Below are positions 26,247-34,792 of a DNA stretch of 64,000 nucleotides, piece by piece. Under the pieces are notes generated by a model. That model did not search any database. It was not told where the DNA came from and saw only the letters and a list, made by a program, of their open reading frames with translations. The translations under genes and the position numbers were made by a program. This DNA comes from DATELY01 sp035276085. GTDB lineage: Bacteria; Pseudomonadota; Gammaproteobacteria; Steroidobacterales; Steroidobacteraceae. The stretch is taken from NCBI GenBank assembly GCA_035276085.1, contig DATELY010000024.1, positions 1 through 64,000 of the forward strand. Reading direction: 5' to 3'. How positions within the stretch are numbered: position 1 is the stretch's first letter; the number at the start of each line of letters is the position of its first letter.

Positions 26247-28385
26247 TTAACCTCGATTCTTCCTCCTCACGCTCAACACATTCGACAACCCCTGAATCCG
26301 CGTCAGCACGCGACCCAACTCTTCGAGATCGTGCACGGTGATGCGCAGGTTCATGTCGGCGATGCCGTCCTGGTCGTCGGTCAGCGTGTTCATCGCGTGA
26401 ATGTTGATCTTCATGTCCGCGAGCACGCCGCTGATGTCGCGAACGAGGCCGCGCCGATCGAAGGCGCGCACGTTCACGTCGACGGCAAAGCTGCGCTCGC
26501 CACCGTCGCCCCATTCCACGTGCAGGACGCGTTCCGGGCTCGTCGCCTGCAGTCGCGCCATGTTGGCGCAGTCCTGCCGATGGATGCTCACGCCTCGCCC
26601 CAGGGTGATGTACCCGGCGATCGGCTCCGGCGGCACGGGTTTGCAGCAGCCCGCGAAATTCGAGAGCAGGTCACCAACCCCATCGATCACGAGCCCGGCA
26701 GTCTGCTTCTGCGTCACCGCCGGCTTGCGAGGAACAGGCGAGGGCAGCTCTTGCGGGCGTGCGCGCCTGAGGATCGCGCCCGTGATTTGCGCGACGTTGA
26801 TCTCGCCTTCGCCAATCGCGAGATACAGCGCATCTGCATTGGGCTGATCGAACTCGGTGATCAACTCGGGCAGCGTTACCGAGTGAATGGCAAGCCGCTG
26901 CAGCTCGCGCTCCAGTATCTGCCGCCCCTGAGCGCGATTCTGCGCTTCGTCCTGCTTGCGGAACCACGCGCGCACCTTGGAGCGATTGCGCGGCGAGGCC
27001 AGATAGCCCAACGAGGGCACGAGCCAGTCGCGGCTGGGGTTGAGCTGTTTGCCGGTGACGATCTCCACCTGATCGCCGTTCGCGAGCACTTGATTCAGCG
27101 GCACCATGCGGCCGTTGACCTTTGCACCTCGGCAGCGATGGCCCAGGTCGGTATGTACGTGATAGGCGAAATCGAGCGGTGTCGCGCCGCGCGGCAGGTC
27201 GACGACTTCGCCGCGGGGTGACAGCGCATAGACGCGGTCCTCGAAGATCTCCGCGCGCAAGCGTTCGAGGAAGTCGGCTTCCGATTCCGGATTGTCGCGA
27301 TCGGTCGGCTCGAGGATCTGCCGCAGCCAGTTGATCTTCTGCTGATAAGCGGTGTCGGGCTTGCGGCCGCCTTCCTTGTAAGTCCAGTGCGCCGCGACCC
27401 CCAGCTCGGCATGCTCGTGCATCTCGCGCGTGCGGATCTGGATCTCGAGCGGCAGCTTGCCCGGACCGATGACCGCGGTATGCAGGGAGCGATACAGGTT
27501 CTCCTTGGGCGTCGCGATGTAGTCGTCGAACTCGCCCGGAATGTACGGCCACAGGCTGTGCACGATGCCGAGGGCCGCGTAGCACTCGGCGACGTTGTCC
27601 ACGAGGATGCGCACGGCACGGATGTCGTAGAGCTGGTCGAACGACAGGTTCTTCCGCTGCATCTTCCGCCAGATGCTGTAGATGTGTTTCGGGCGGCCGG
27701 CGACGTCGGCGTGGATGTCCGCCTTGTCGAGCTCGCCGCGGATCGTCGCCTTCACCTCATCGATGTAGCGCTCGCGGTCCACGCGCTTCGCAGCCAGCCA
27801 CCCGGCGATGCGCTTGTAGTTCTCCGGATCGAGATAGCGGAAGCTCAGGTCCTCCAGCTCCCATTTGAACTGCCACACGCCCAGGCGATTGGCGAGCGGC
27901 GCATAGATGTCGCGTGTTTCGCGCGCGAGCCGATCGCGCTCATCGACCGCCGCATCTTTCGCATCGCGCAGCCGCTGCAGCTGAACCGCGAGGCGCACGA
28001 GCACGAGCCGCGGATCGCTGGCCATCGCCAGCAGCATCTTGCGCAAGGACTCCGCCTGCTGTGAGGAGAGCGCGCCGCTGGAAGTCCAGGGACGCGGCGC
28101 CGTCAGGCTGTCCAGCCGCACGAGCTCTCGCGCCATGCGGACGGCCTCGGCATCGAAGTGAGCGGGCGCCGTTTCCTCGGTCAGGACTCCCGCTTCGAGC
28201 AGCGGGACGAGCACGGCGCTGGCAATCATCTCTTCGTCGTCCGTGGCAGCCGCCAGAATCGCGGCCGTGCGCTCGGCGCGATCGAACACGCCCTCACGCT
28301 CGGGATCGTGCCCACGCAGCTGTGCGAGAAATGCTCGCGAGCGCGACGGGGGCGGACTGACGGGTGTGGAATCGAGTGCTGACAT
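26247..28385 (-). CDS. relA: GTP pyrophosphokinase, (p)ppGpp synthetase I
   Basis: 712 residues from the ATG at 28385 (E. coli RelA is 744). The N-terminal HD region is degenerate: where SpoT has HD...ED, this reads AVLVPLLEAGVL, as in monofunctional RelA. The synthetase domain has GRPKHIYSIWRKM near residue 233, then YRSLHTAVIGP and EIQIRTREMHEHAE. A TGS domain (about 380-445, VYALSPRGEVVDLP), a helical/zinc-finger-like region (NFAGCCKPVP) and a C-terminal ACT domain follow. It senses uncharged tRNA on ribosomes and makes (p)ppGpp. It is divergent from ruvC across a heptamer inverted repeat, which would lie in its 5' UTR. Confidence 0.93.
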   Translation of the reverse strand: MSALDSTPVSPPPSRSRAFLAQLRGHDPEREGVFDRAERTAAILAAATDDEEMIASAVLVPLLEAGVLTEETAPAHFDAEAVRMARELVRLDSLTAPRPWTSSGALSSQQAESLRKMLLAMASDPRLVLVRLAVQLQRLRDAKDAAVDERDRLARETRDIYAPLANRLGVWQFKWELEDLSFRYLDPENYKRIAGWLAAKRVDRERYIDEVKATIRGELDKADIHADVAGRPKHIYSIWRKMQRKNLSFDQLYDIRAVRILVDNVAECYAALGIVHSLWPYIPGEFDDYIATPKENLYRSLHTAVIGPGKLPLEIQIRTREMHEHAELGVAAHWTYKEGGRKPDTAYQQKINWLRQILEPTDRDNPESEADFLERLRAEIFEDRVYALSPRGEVVDLPRGATPLDFAYHVHTDLGHRCRGAKVNGRMVPLNQVLANGDQVEIVTGKQLNPSRDWLVPSLGYLASPRNRSKVRAWFRKQDEAQNRAQGRQILERELQRLAIHSVTLPELITEFDQPNADALYLAIGEGEINVAQITGAILRRARPQELPSPVPRKPAVTQKQTAGLVIDGVGDLLSNFAGCCKPVPPEPIAGYITLGRGVSIHRQDCANMARLQATSPERVLHVEWGDGGERSFAVDVNVRAFDRRGLVRDISGVLADMKINIHAMNTLTDDQDGIADMNLRITVHDLEELGRVLTRIQGLSNVLSVRRKNRG

Positions 28386-28424
28386 CGGCCGCGGCACAGG
28401 AAGGGCGAGCAGGTATGATACCGA

Positions 28425-28508
28425 GCGGTTGGCGGTTAGCGGTTGGCGGTTGGTCAGATGCAGGCGCTCTGGCTCCTGCCAACCGCCAATCGCCAAGCGC
28501 CAACCGCC
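28425..28508. repeat. Inverted pair of GCGGTTR heptamer arrays between relA and ruvC
   Basis: The left arm (28425-28453) is four heptamers, GCGGTTG GCGGTTA GCGGTTG GCGGTTG. The right arm (28479-28508) is complementary with two substitutions. The spacer is 25 nt. This is the same element as at 23705-23804. It fills most of the 140-bp divergent region, so it is near both promoters or within both leaders. Confidence 0.85.
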
Positions 28509-28524
28509 TTCCCGGGAGATCTCG

Positions 28525-29097
28525 TTGCGCCGAATCAAGCGGCTTACCAGCGTGCCGACGCGTACCGACGTGCCAGTCCAGGTGCTTGCGCCGCAAGCGC
28601 GCATCCTGGGGTTGGACCCCGGGTCGCTGTGCACCGGGTTCGGTGTCGTCGAGGTGTCCAGGTCGACGGTCTGCTACATCGCGAGCGGTGCCATCCGCAC
28701 GCGCGGCGAGTCGCTGGCTGAACGCCTGCAGGAGATTTTCATCGGCGTGGATCGGCTGGTCGGCGAATACAAACCCGATGAGGTCGCCGTCGAGCGTGTG
28801 TTCATGCACCGCAACGCGGACAGTGCGCTCAAGCTCGGGCAGGCCCGCGGTGCCGCGCTCTGCGGCACATTCACCTTGAAGCCCAATGTCTTCGAATACG
28901 CGCCGCGCGAAGTCAAGCTCGCCATCGTGGGGACCGGCGCCGCCCAGAAGGATCAGGTGCAGATGATGGTGAAGCGTCTGCTCAATATTTCCGGGCCGAT
29001 GGTGGCCGACGCAGCGGATGCGCTCGCCATCGCGCTATGCCATGCCAATTCCCGCAAGCTGGCCGCCGTGGCCGCAGCCGCCGGAGCATTCGCATGA
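28525..29097 (+). CDS. ruvC: Crossover junction endodeoxyribonuclease RuvC
   Basis: Resolves Holliday junctions by paired nicks. The TTG at 28525 is the best start: GGGAG (28514-28518) lies 6 bp upstream, and no in-frame ATG precedes the domain. That gives 190 residues, with about 28 more at the N-terminus than E. coli RuvC (173); in-frame GTGs at 28552 or 28582 would shorten it. The RNase H-like acidic residues are visible: the Asp of ILGLDPGSLCTGFG, the Glu of VAVERVFM, and the Asp residues of VADAADALAIALCHA. First gene of ruvCAB, overlapping ruvA by 4 bp. Confidence 0.93.
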   Translation: MRRIKRLTSVPTRTDVPVQVLAPQARILGLDPGSLCTGFGVVEVSRSTVCYIASGAIRTRGESLAERLQEIFIGVDRLVGEYKPDEVAVERVFMHRNADSALKLGQARGAALCGTFTLKPNVFEYAPREVKLAIVGTGAAQKDQVQMMVKRLLNISGPMVADAADALAIALCHANSRKLAAVAAAAGAFA

Positions 29098-29708
29098 TCG
29101 GCTCGCTGCGCGGACGCTTGCTGAGCAAGCAACCGCCGCACCTCATGATCGAGGTGAGCGGCGTCGGCTACGAGCTCGAAGCGCCGATGTCGACGTTCTA
29201 CACGTTGCCTGCGGTGGGTTCGGATCTGTCGCTGTTCGTGCATCAGGTCGTGCGCGAAGACGCGCACTTGCTGTTCGGCTTCGCCACGGAGCAGGAGCGG
29301 CGGTTGTTCCGTGAACTGTTGAAAGTGTCGAATGTCGGACCGCGCATCGCGCTGGCATTGCTGTCCGGCATGAGCGTCGAAGCCTTCCTGACGTGTGTCG
29401 AATCGGACGACGTCGACATGCTCGTGCGCGTGCCCGGCGTGGGTCGTAAAACCGCGGAGCGCCTCGTGATCGAGATGCGCGATCGGGTGAAGTTGCTGAC
29501 GGGCGGTGCCAGCGTCACGGTCATCGGCGGTGTGCCGCAGACACCGACAGCGGCCGGGCCGACAGCCGAGGCATTTGCAGCACTGGTGGCGTTGGGCTAC
29601 AAGCCAGCCGAAGTCACGCGGCTGTTGAAGAGCGTGGACCCTGACGTGCAGACGACGGAAGAGATCATTCGCCGCGCCCTGCAGGCGGCAGCGAAGCGCA
29701 GCGCATGA
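29094..29708 (+). CDS. ruvA: Holliday junction branch-migration protein RuvA
   Basis: 204 residues. The N-terminal OB fold (MIGSLRGRLL to ELEAPMSTFY) is followed by tandem helix-hairpin-helix motifs, FRELLKVSNVGPRIALALLSG and VRVPGVGRKTAERLVIEM, which bind the DNA backbone. An acidic-poor linker and the C-terminal RuvB-binding helices (LVALGYKPAEVTRLL) follow. Tetramers clamp the four-way junction. ATG overlaps the ruvC stop, and the ruvA stop overlaps ruvB, so the three are translationally coupled. Confidence 0.97.
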   Translation: MIGSLRGRLLSKQPPHLMIEVSGVGYELEAPMSTFYTLPAVGSDLSLFVHQVVREDAHLLFGFATEQERRLFRELLKVSNVGPRIALALLSGMSVEAFLTCVESDDVDMLVRVPGVGRKTAERLVIEMRDRVKLLTGGASVTVIGGVPQTPTAAGPTAEAFAALVALGYKPAEVTRLLKSVDPDVQTTEEIIRRALQAAAKRSA

Positions 29709-30760
29709 GCATCGAACACGACCGCATCATCACGGCCAAGGTACAAGGCGAGGATGAAGCCTACGATCGTGCCGTGCGCCCGAAGCGGCTGGCCGATTAC
29801 GTCGGCCAACCAGCCGTGCGTACGCAGATGGAGATCTTCATCCAGGCCGCGCGCAACCGGCGTGAGGCGCTGGATCACGTACTGATCTTCGGACCGCCGG
29901 GACTCGGCAAGACGACACTGGCGAACATCATCGCGAACGAGCTGGGCGTGAACCTGCGCCAGACGTCCGGCCCGGTGATCGAACGCGCGGGCGATCTCGC
30001 GGCGTTGCTGACCAATCTGCAAGCGAATGACGTGCTCTTCGTCGATGAGATCCATCGCCTGAGCCCGGTGGTCGAGGAGATTCTCTATCCCGCGATGGAG
30101 GATTTTCAGCTCGATATCATGATCGGCGAAGGTCCCGCTGCCCGCTCGATCAAGCTGGACCTGCCCCCGTTCACGCTCGTGGGGGCGACGACGCGCGCCG
30201 GGCTGCTGACTTCGCCACTGCGAGACCGTTTCGGCATCGTGCAGCGTTTGGAGTTCTATGGGCAGGATGACCTGCAGCACATCGTTCTGCGTTCGGCGTC
30301 GATTCTGGGCGTAGAGACCGACAAGGGCGGCGCGCGTCGGATTGCCGAGCGCTCGCGCGGCACGCCGCGTATTGCCAATCGTCTCCTGCGGCGCGTGCGC
30401 GACTACGCGGAAGTGAAGGCGGCGGGCCGCATCACCGAGAGCGTCGCACAGGCCGCGCTCGACCTGCTCGACGTGGACCCGCGCGGCTTCGACCTGATGG
30501 ACCGCAAGCTGCTGCTCGCGATCATCGAGAAGTTCGATGGGGGTCCCGTCGGGGTCGACAGCCTCTCGGCATCCCTCGGCGAAGAGCGCGGGACGATCGA
30601 AGATGTGATCGAGCCCTTCCTCATCCAGCAGGGCTACATCATGCGCACCGCACGTGGCCGGATGGCGACACGCACTGCCTATCTGCACTTTGGCCTCACA
30701 CTGCCGACCCACCTTGGGCCCGATCGCCACGGCGCCAGTCTGGAGCTGTTCAAAGAGTGA
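29705..30760 (+). CDS. ruvB: Holliday junction branch-migration helicase RuvB
   Basis: 351-residue AAA+ motor that turns hexameric rings on DNA with RuvA. Walker A is GPPGLGKTTLANI (about residues 63-75), Walker B is LFVDEIHRLS, sensor 1 is VGATTRAG, and the arginine finger is in LTSPLRDRFG. The winged-helix DNA-binding domain is at the C-terminus (EPFLIQQGYIMRTARGR). Overlaps ruvA by 4 bp and the next gene by 4 bp (GTGA). Confidence 0.97.
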   Translation: MSIEHDRIITAKVQGEDEAYDRAVRPKRLADYVGQPAVRTQMEIFIQAARNRREALDHVLIFGPPGLGKTTLANIIANELGVNLRQTSGPVIERAGDLAALLTNLQANDVLFVDEIHRLSPVVEEILYPAMEDFQLDIMIGEGPAARSIKLDLPPFTLVGATTRAGLLTSPLRDRFGIVQRLEFYGQDDLQHIVLRSASILGVETDKGGARRIAERSRGTPRIANRLLRRVRDYAEVKAAGRITESVAQAALDLLDVDPRGFDLMDRKLLLAIIEKFDGGPVGVDSLSASLGEERGTIEDVIEPFLIQQGYIMRTARGRMATRTAYLHFGLTLPTHLGPDRHGASLELFKE

Positions 30761-31170
30761 CTAGCCTTTTCAGCTGGCCGGTGCGCGTGTACTGGGAGGA
30801 TACCGACGCAGGCGGCATCGTTTACTACGCCAACTACCTGCGCTTCATGGAACGCGCCCGCACCGAATGGTTGCGCTCCATCGGCATCGATCAGACCGCG
30901 CTGCTCGCCGACGACGGGTTGATGTTCGTCGTCGTCGATGCACAGATCAGCTACAAGGTGCCCGCGCGCTATGGCGATGAGCTCGAAGTGGTCAGCCGGA
31001 TCGCAGCATGGGGTCGGGCGAGTCTCACGTTCGAGCAGGACATCGTCCGAGGGGCTGCGAACGCGCCGAAACAAACGCTCGTGACGGGCCGGGTCCGTGT
31101 TGCCGCCCTCGATGCCACGCGATTCAAGCCGCGCTCCTTGCCGGAGCGCCTCGTGAAGGAGATGAAATGA
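30757..31170 (+). CDS. ybgC: Tol-Pal-associated acyl-CoA thioesterase YbgC
   Basis: GTG start at 30757 inside the ruvB stop. 137-residue hotdog-fold protein with the 4HBT signature VYWEDTDAGGIVYYANYL, where the Asp is the usual catalytic residue, and FMERARTEW. Family members hydrolyse acyl-CoA or acyl-ACP thioesters and are tied to phospholipid metabolism near the Tol system. It bridges the ruv genes to tolQ with overlaps on both sides, a classical gammaproteobacterial arrangement. Confidence 0.93.
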   Translation: MTSLFSWPVRVYWEDTDAGGIVYYANYLRFMERARTEWLRSIGIDQTALLADDGLMFVVVDAQISYKVPARYGDELEVVSRIAAWGRASLTFEQDIVRGAANAPKQTLVTGRVRVAALDATRFKPRSLPERLVKEMK

Positions 31171-31877
31171 CCGGTAATTTGTCGATCGTCGAGCTGGTGC
31201 TGGGCGCCAGCTTGATCGTGCAGATCGTGCTCGTGATGTTGCTGCTCGCCTCGTTGTCGTCGTGGGCCATCATCCTGCGCAAGCGCGCCGAGCTGAGCCG
31301 CGCGCGAGGGTTGGCGGACAAGTTCGAGCAGACGTTCTGGTCCGGTGGCGATCTCACCGCGATGTTCCGCGCCATCGATCAGAGCCGGCGCGTCACTCAG
31401 GGCATGGAGAGCATCTTCGAAGCCGGTTTCCGCGAGTTCACCCGCATGCGTCAGCAGGGGGGTTACGCAGCGGACATCTTCATCGAAGGCTGCAGGCGCG
31501 CGATGCGCGTGGCGCTGCTGAAAGAAACCGACCGGTTGGAGAAGAGTCTCTCGACCCTCGCGACGGTCGGCTCCATCAGTCCCTACGTGGGATTGTTCGG
31601 CACCGTGTGGGGCATCATGAATGCGTTCTCCGGCCTCGGTAACGTGCAGCAGGCTACGCTGGCGATGGTCGCGCCCGGCATCGCGGAAGCACTCGTTGCC
31701 ACGGCGGTCGGTTTGTTCGCCGCCATTCCCGCCGTCATCGCGTACAACCGCTATGCCGATCAACTGAGCCGCATCGAGCTGCGTTACGACAGCTTCATGG
31801 ATGAGCTCACGACGATCCTGCAACGGCATGCGCATGTGCGCCCGACGGCCGGCGCCACGGCTGAGGTGACGTTGTGA
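31167..31877 (+). CDS. tolQ: Tol-Pal system proton-channel subunit TolQ
   Basis: 236 residues; the ATG overlaps the ybgC stop, with AAGGAGATG just upstream as the SD. Three transmembrane helices: about 10-32 (LGASLIVQIVLVMLLLASL), 130-155 (GSISPYVGLFGTVWGIM) and 165-190 (MVAPGIAEALVATAVGLF), the typical MotA/TolQ/ExbB pattern. With TolR it uses the proton gradient to energise TolA and draw the outer membrane inward at division. Confidence 0.96.
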   Translation: MTGNLSIVELVLGASLIVQIVLVMLLLASLSSWAIILRKRAELSRARGLADKFEQTFWSGGDLTAMFRAIDQSRRVTQGMESIFEAGFREFTRMRQQGGYAADIFIEGCRRAMRVALLKETDRLEKSLSTLATVGSISPYVGLFGTVWGIMNAFSGLGNVQQATLAMVAPGIAEALVATAVGLFAAIPAVIAYNRYADQLSRIELRYDSFMDELTTILQRHAHVRPTAGATAEVTL

Positions 31878-32323
31878 CCCCGCGCCGCGGACGGAAGCTG
31901 ATGGCCGAGATCAACGTCGTGCCTTACATCGACGTGATGCTCGTGCTGCTCATCATCTTCATGGTGACGGCGCCGCTGCTGACGCAAGGTGTCAAAGTGG
32001 ATCTGCCGAAGGCGGGCGCCGAACCGCTGCCCGACGTGCAGAATCACAAGCCGCTCATTCTCACCGTGGATGCGCAGGGTCGTCTGTACCTCAATATCGG
32101 CGGCAAGGAAGAACAGCCGGTGGACGAGGAAACCGTGTCGCAGCGCGTCGGCGCCGTGCTGCGTCGTGATCCCGAAACCCCCATCCTCGTGCGCGCGGAT
32201 CAAAGCGTGCCGTATGGCCGCGTTGTGACGGGCATGGTGCTGCTGCAGTCCTCGGGCGCGACCAAGATTGGTTTCGTCACCGATCCGGCCGAGCAGCCGA
32301 AACGGCGCGCGCAACGTGGTTGA
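31874..32323 (+). CDS. tolR: Tol-Pal system protein TolR
   Basis: GTG start at 31874 overlapping the tolQ stop. 149 residues: a short cytoplasmic N-terminus with the conserved AEINVVPYIDVMLVLLIIF, whose transmembrane Asp carries the proton pathway, then a periplasmic ExbD/TolR domain (GVKVDLPKAGAEPL, LRVD-like VRADQSVPYGRV). It pairs with TolQ. A REP-like element rather than an overlap separates it from tolA. Confidence 0.95.
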   Translation: MTPRRGRKLMAEINVVPYIDVMLVLLIIFMVTAPLLTQGVKVDLPKAGAEPLPDVQNHKPLILTVDAQGRLYLNIGGKEEQPVDEETVSQRVGAVLRRDPETPILVRADQSVPYGRVVTGMVLLQSSGATKIGFVTDPAEQPKRRAQRG

Positions 32324-32364
32324 TCGTGGGTGATCGCCTCTGTGTTCGCTGCCACGGTGTCTGA

Positions 32365-32466
32365 CCCCACCCTAACCCTCCCCCGCTTCGCGGAGGAGGG
32401 GACAAGAACGACGTTGCTCCATCCAGTTCCCTCCCCTGCGCAGCGGGGGAGGGTTAGGGTGGGGGC
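32365..32466. repeat. Inverted pair of G-rich REP-like elements between tolR and tolA
   Basis: Two copies of the same 36-38 bp element face each other: a reverse copy at 32365-32400 and a forward copy at 32429-32466. Each has a pyrimidine arm, a TGCGAAGC-like loop, a GGGGGAGGG arm and a GGGTGGGG tail. A third copy is at 55271-55308 and a remnant at 322-340. The pair can form a very stable stem within the tol transcript and may set the tolA level relative to tolQR. Confidence 0.85.
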
Positions 32467-32486
32467 AATCCGGAACACGGTCGCTC

Positions 32487-33344
32487 ATGCTTAGCTTCCT
32501 CAGCGAGCACTGGAAGTACTTCATCGGTGCGGTGTTCGTGCACCTGCTCATCGCCGGTGTCGTGGCGTTGACCGTGATCTCGACGTCGCATCGCACGGCC
32601 GTGCCGATGCTTGCGATCCAGGCGGTCGTGGTCGATCGCTCGTTGCTCGAAGCGCCGGCACGGCGCGAGCGAGAACGTCAGCAAGCCGCGGAACGCAGGA
32701 GACAGGAGCAGGAGCGGCAACGACAGGAAGAGGAGCGCCAGAAGCAGGAGACCGAGGAGAAGGCGCAACGCGAAGCCGAAGAATCCAAGCAGGCCGAGAT
32801 TCAGCGCCAGGCGGAGGAGCGCAAACAGGAAGAACAGGCCGCCGAGCGCACACGACAGGCCGAAGTCGAGCGCAAGCAACGCTCCGAGGCCGAGCGGCAG
32901 AAGAAGGAGCAGGCCGAACGCGATCGCATCGCCGACATTCAACGCCGCCAGCGCGAGGCAGAGGAGCGGCGCCGTGCGGAAGCCGATCGTCGGGCGCAGG
33001 AGCTGCGCGAAGGCGATCTGCAGCGTCAGCTCGCCGAAGAAGAAGGCCGCGAACAGGCGGCGAATGCCGGCCTGTTGAATCAGTACATCGCCCTGTTGCA
33101 GCAACAGGTCGTACGCAACTGGAATCGCCCGCCGAGCGCGCGATCTGGTATTCAATGCAAGGTGACCGTCAATCAGGCGCCCGGCGGCACGGTCTTGAAG
33201 GTGGCCATCGGCGAGTGCAACGGCGATGCCGCGGTCCGCCAATCGATCGAGTCCGCAGTATATCGTTCGTCGCCCTTGCCGCCGCCGCCCGATCAGCGAC
33301 TGTTCGAGCGCACGCTCATCTTCTGGTTCAAGCCCGCCGACTAA
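32487..33344 (+). CDS. tolA: Tol-Pal system energy-transducing protein TolA
   Basis: 285 residues: an N-terminal membrane anchor (about 10-30, FIGAVFVHLLIAGVVALTV), a long Glu/Arg/Gln-rich helical stalk (about 55-195), and a C-terminal globular domain (about 200-285; YIALLQQQVVRNWNRPP, CKVTVNQAPGG) that contacts TolB and Pal. E. coli TolA has 421 residues; the stalk here is shorter. The start lacks a strong SD and follows a REP-like pair. It links the TolQR motor to the outer membrane. Confidence 0.94.
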   Translation: MLSFLSEHWKYFIGAVFVHLLIAGVVALTVISTSHRTAVPMLAIQAVVVDRSLLEAPARRERERQQAAERRRQEQERQRQEEERQKQETEEKAQREAEESKQAEIQRQAEERKQEEQAAERTRQAEVERKQRSEAERQKKEQAERDRIADIQRRQREAEERRRAEADRRAQELREGDLQRQLAEEEGREQAANAGLLNQYIALLQQQVVRNWNRPPSARSGIQCKVTVNQAPGGTVLKVAIGECNGDAAVRQSIESAVYRSSPLPPPPDQRLFERTLIFWFKPAD

Positions 33345-33371
33345 CTCCATTCATCACGTACGAGTTCAACG

Positions 33372-34676
33372 ATGCTGAAAATTCTCCGTCACTTGAGCTT
33401 CATCTTGTTGGCCTGCTGTGCCACGCAAGCGCACGCACAGCTGACGATCGAAATCACGCGCGGTCAGGAGAACGCAGTGCCGGTGGCGATCGTGCCGTTT
33501 GGCTGGACGGCCACGGGCACGCCACCGGGAGATGTCGGGCAGATCGTCGCGAATGACCTGCGCAGCAGCGGACGCTTCGATCCGCTCGACAACAAGGACA
33601 TGATCGACCGGCCGACGAGCGGCGATCAGATCCGCTTCAACGACTGGCGCCTGCTCAAGACGGATTTCATCGCCGTGGGGCAGGTGAGTCCCGAGGGCGC
33701 CGATCGCTACAGCGTGCAGTTCGAGCTGTACAACGTGCTGACCGGTCAGCGGCTGCTGGGGCAGCGCATGAGCTCGACCAACACGACGCTGCGCGCCACG
33801 GCGCATCGCATCGCCGACATGATCTTCGAGCAACTGACCGGCATTCCGGGCGCGTTCTCGACGCGGATCGCGTTCGTCAACACGGAAGGCAAGGCGCCGC
33901 AGCAGCGCTACAAACTGGTGGTCGCGGATTCCGATGGCGAGAACCAGCAGGTCATCGCCAACTCGAGTGAGCCGCTCATGTCACCCTCGTGGTCGCCGGA
34001 CGGACAGAGCCTCGCGTACGTGTCGTTCGAGTCCAAGAACTCGGCCATCTACGTGCAGGTGCTGCGGACCGGGGAGCGTCGTCGCGTCTCGGCGCGGCAG
34101 GGGATCAACGGTGCGCCGGCGTGGTCACCGGATGGCAATACACTCGCCATTACGCTCTCGCGCAAAGACGGCGATGTCGATGTCTACACGCTGCAACTTG
34201 CGAAGCAGGTGCTCACGCGCATGACCTTCGATCCCGGCATCGACACCGAGCCGGTGTTCTCGAGCGACGGTCAGAAGCTGTATTTCACCTCCGACCGCTC
34301 CGGCGGCCCGCAGATCTACGAAGTGGACGTAAGCGCGCCGCAGAAGCCCACGCGCGTGACTTTCGAAGGGCAATACAACGCACGGGCGCGACTGTCGCCC
34401 GACGGTAAGAGCATGGCCGTCGTGCATCTCGACAATGGCAATTTCCGTATCGGTGTCGTGGATCTCGCCTCACGCAGCGTGCGCGTGCTGACGCAGGGTC
34501 GTCAGGATGAAAGCCCGAGCTTTGCTCCGAACGGCGCCGCACTCATTTACGCGACGCAGGAGCGCGGACGAGGAGTGCTCGCGACGGCCTCCGTAGATGG
34601 CCGCATTACGCAGCGACTTGCCGCCACAACCGGCGATGTGCGCGAGCCGGTGTGGTCGCCGTATCCACGTAGATAG
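33372..34676 (+). CDS. tolB: Tol-Pal system beta-propeller protein TolB
   Basis: 434 residues with a signal peptide (MLKILRHLSFILLACCATQAHA). The N-terminal D1 domain (LTIEITRG to about 180) precedes a six-bladed propeller of WSPDGQSLAYVS-type repeats: SWSPDGQS, AWSPDGNT, VFSSDGQK, RLSPDGKS and SFAPNGAA. It is periplasmic and shuttles between TolA and Pal. It lies 27 bp after tolA in the same operon. Confidence 0.96.
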   Translation: MLKILRHLSFILLACCATQAHAQLTIEITRGQENAVPVAIVPFGWTATGTPPGDVGQIVANDLRSSGRFDPLDNKDMIDRPTSGDQIRFNDWRLLKTDFIAVGQVSPEGADRYSVQFELYNVLTGQRLLGQRMSSTNTTLRATAHRIADMIFEQLTGIPGAFSTRIAFVNTEGKAPQQRYKLVVADSDGENQQVIANSSEPLMSPSWSPDGQSLAYVSFESKNSAIYVQVLRTGERRRVSARQGINGAPAWSPDGNTLAITLSRKDGDVDVYTLQLAKQVLTRMTFDPGIDTEPVFSSDGQKLYFTSDRSGGPQIYEVDVSAPQKPTRVTFEGQYNARARLSPDGKSMAVVHLDNGNFRIGVVDLASRSVRVLTQGRQDESPSFAPNGAALIYATQERGRGVLATASVDGRITQRLAATTGDVREPVWSPYPRR

Positions 34677-34792
34677 GCGCAAGTTTTTGCTTGTAGGCCG
34701 CCAGCTTATGGCAAACTTCCGCGCGTTTTCGAGCGGTGAGCCCGCTCGCACCGTCAACAAACAAAGATTGCTTCGAAGCGAAGGAGATCCGA

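Noticed and set aside
32365..32466. CRISPR array or insertion-sequence end
   Set aside because: There are only two inverted copies, no regular spacers and no target duplications or transposase; REP-like is the better reading.
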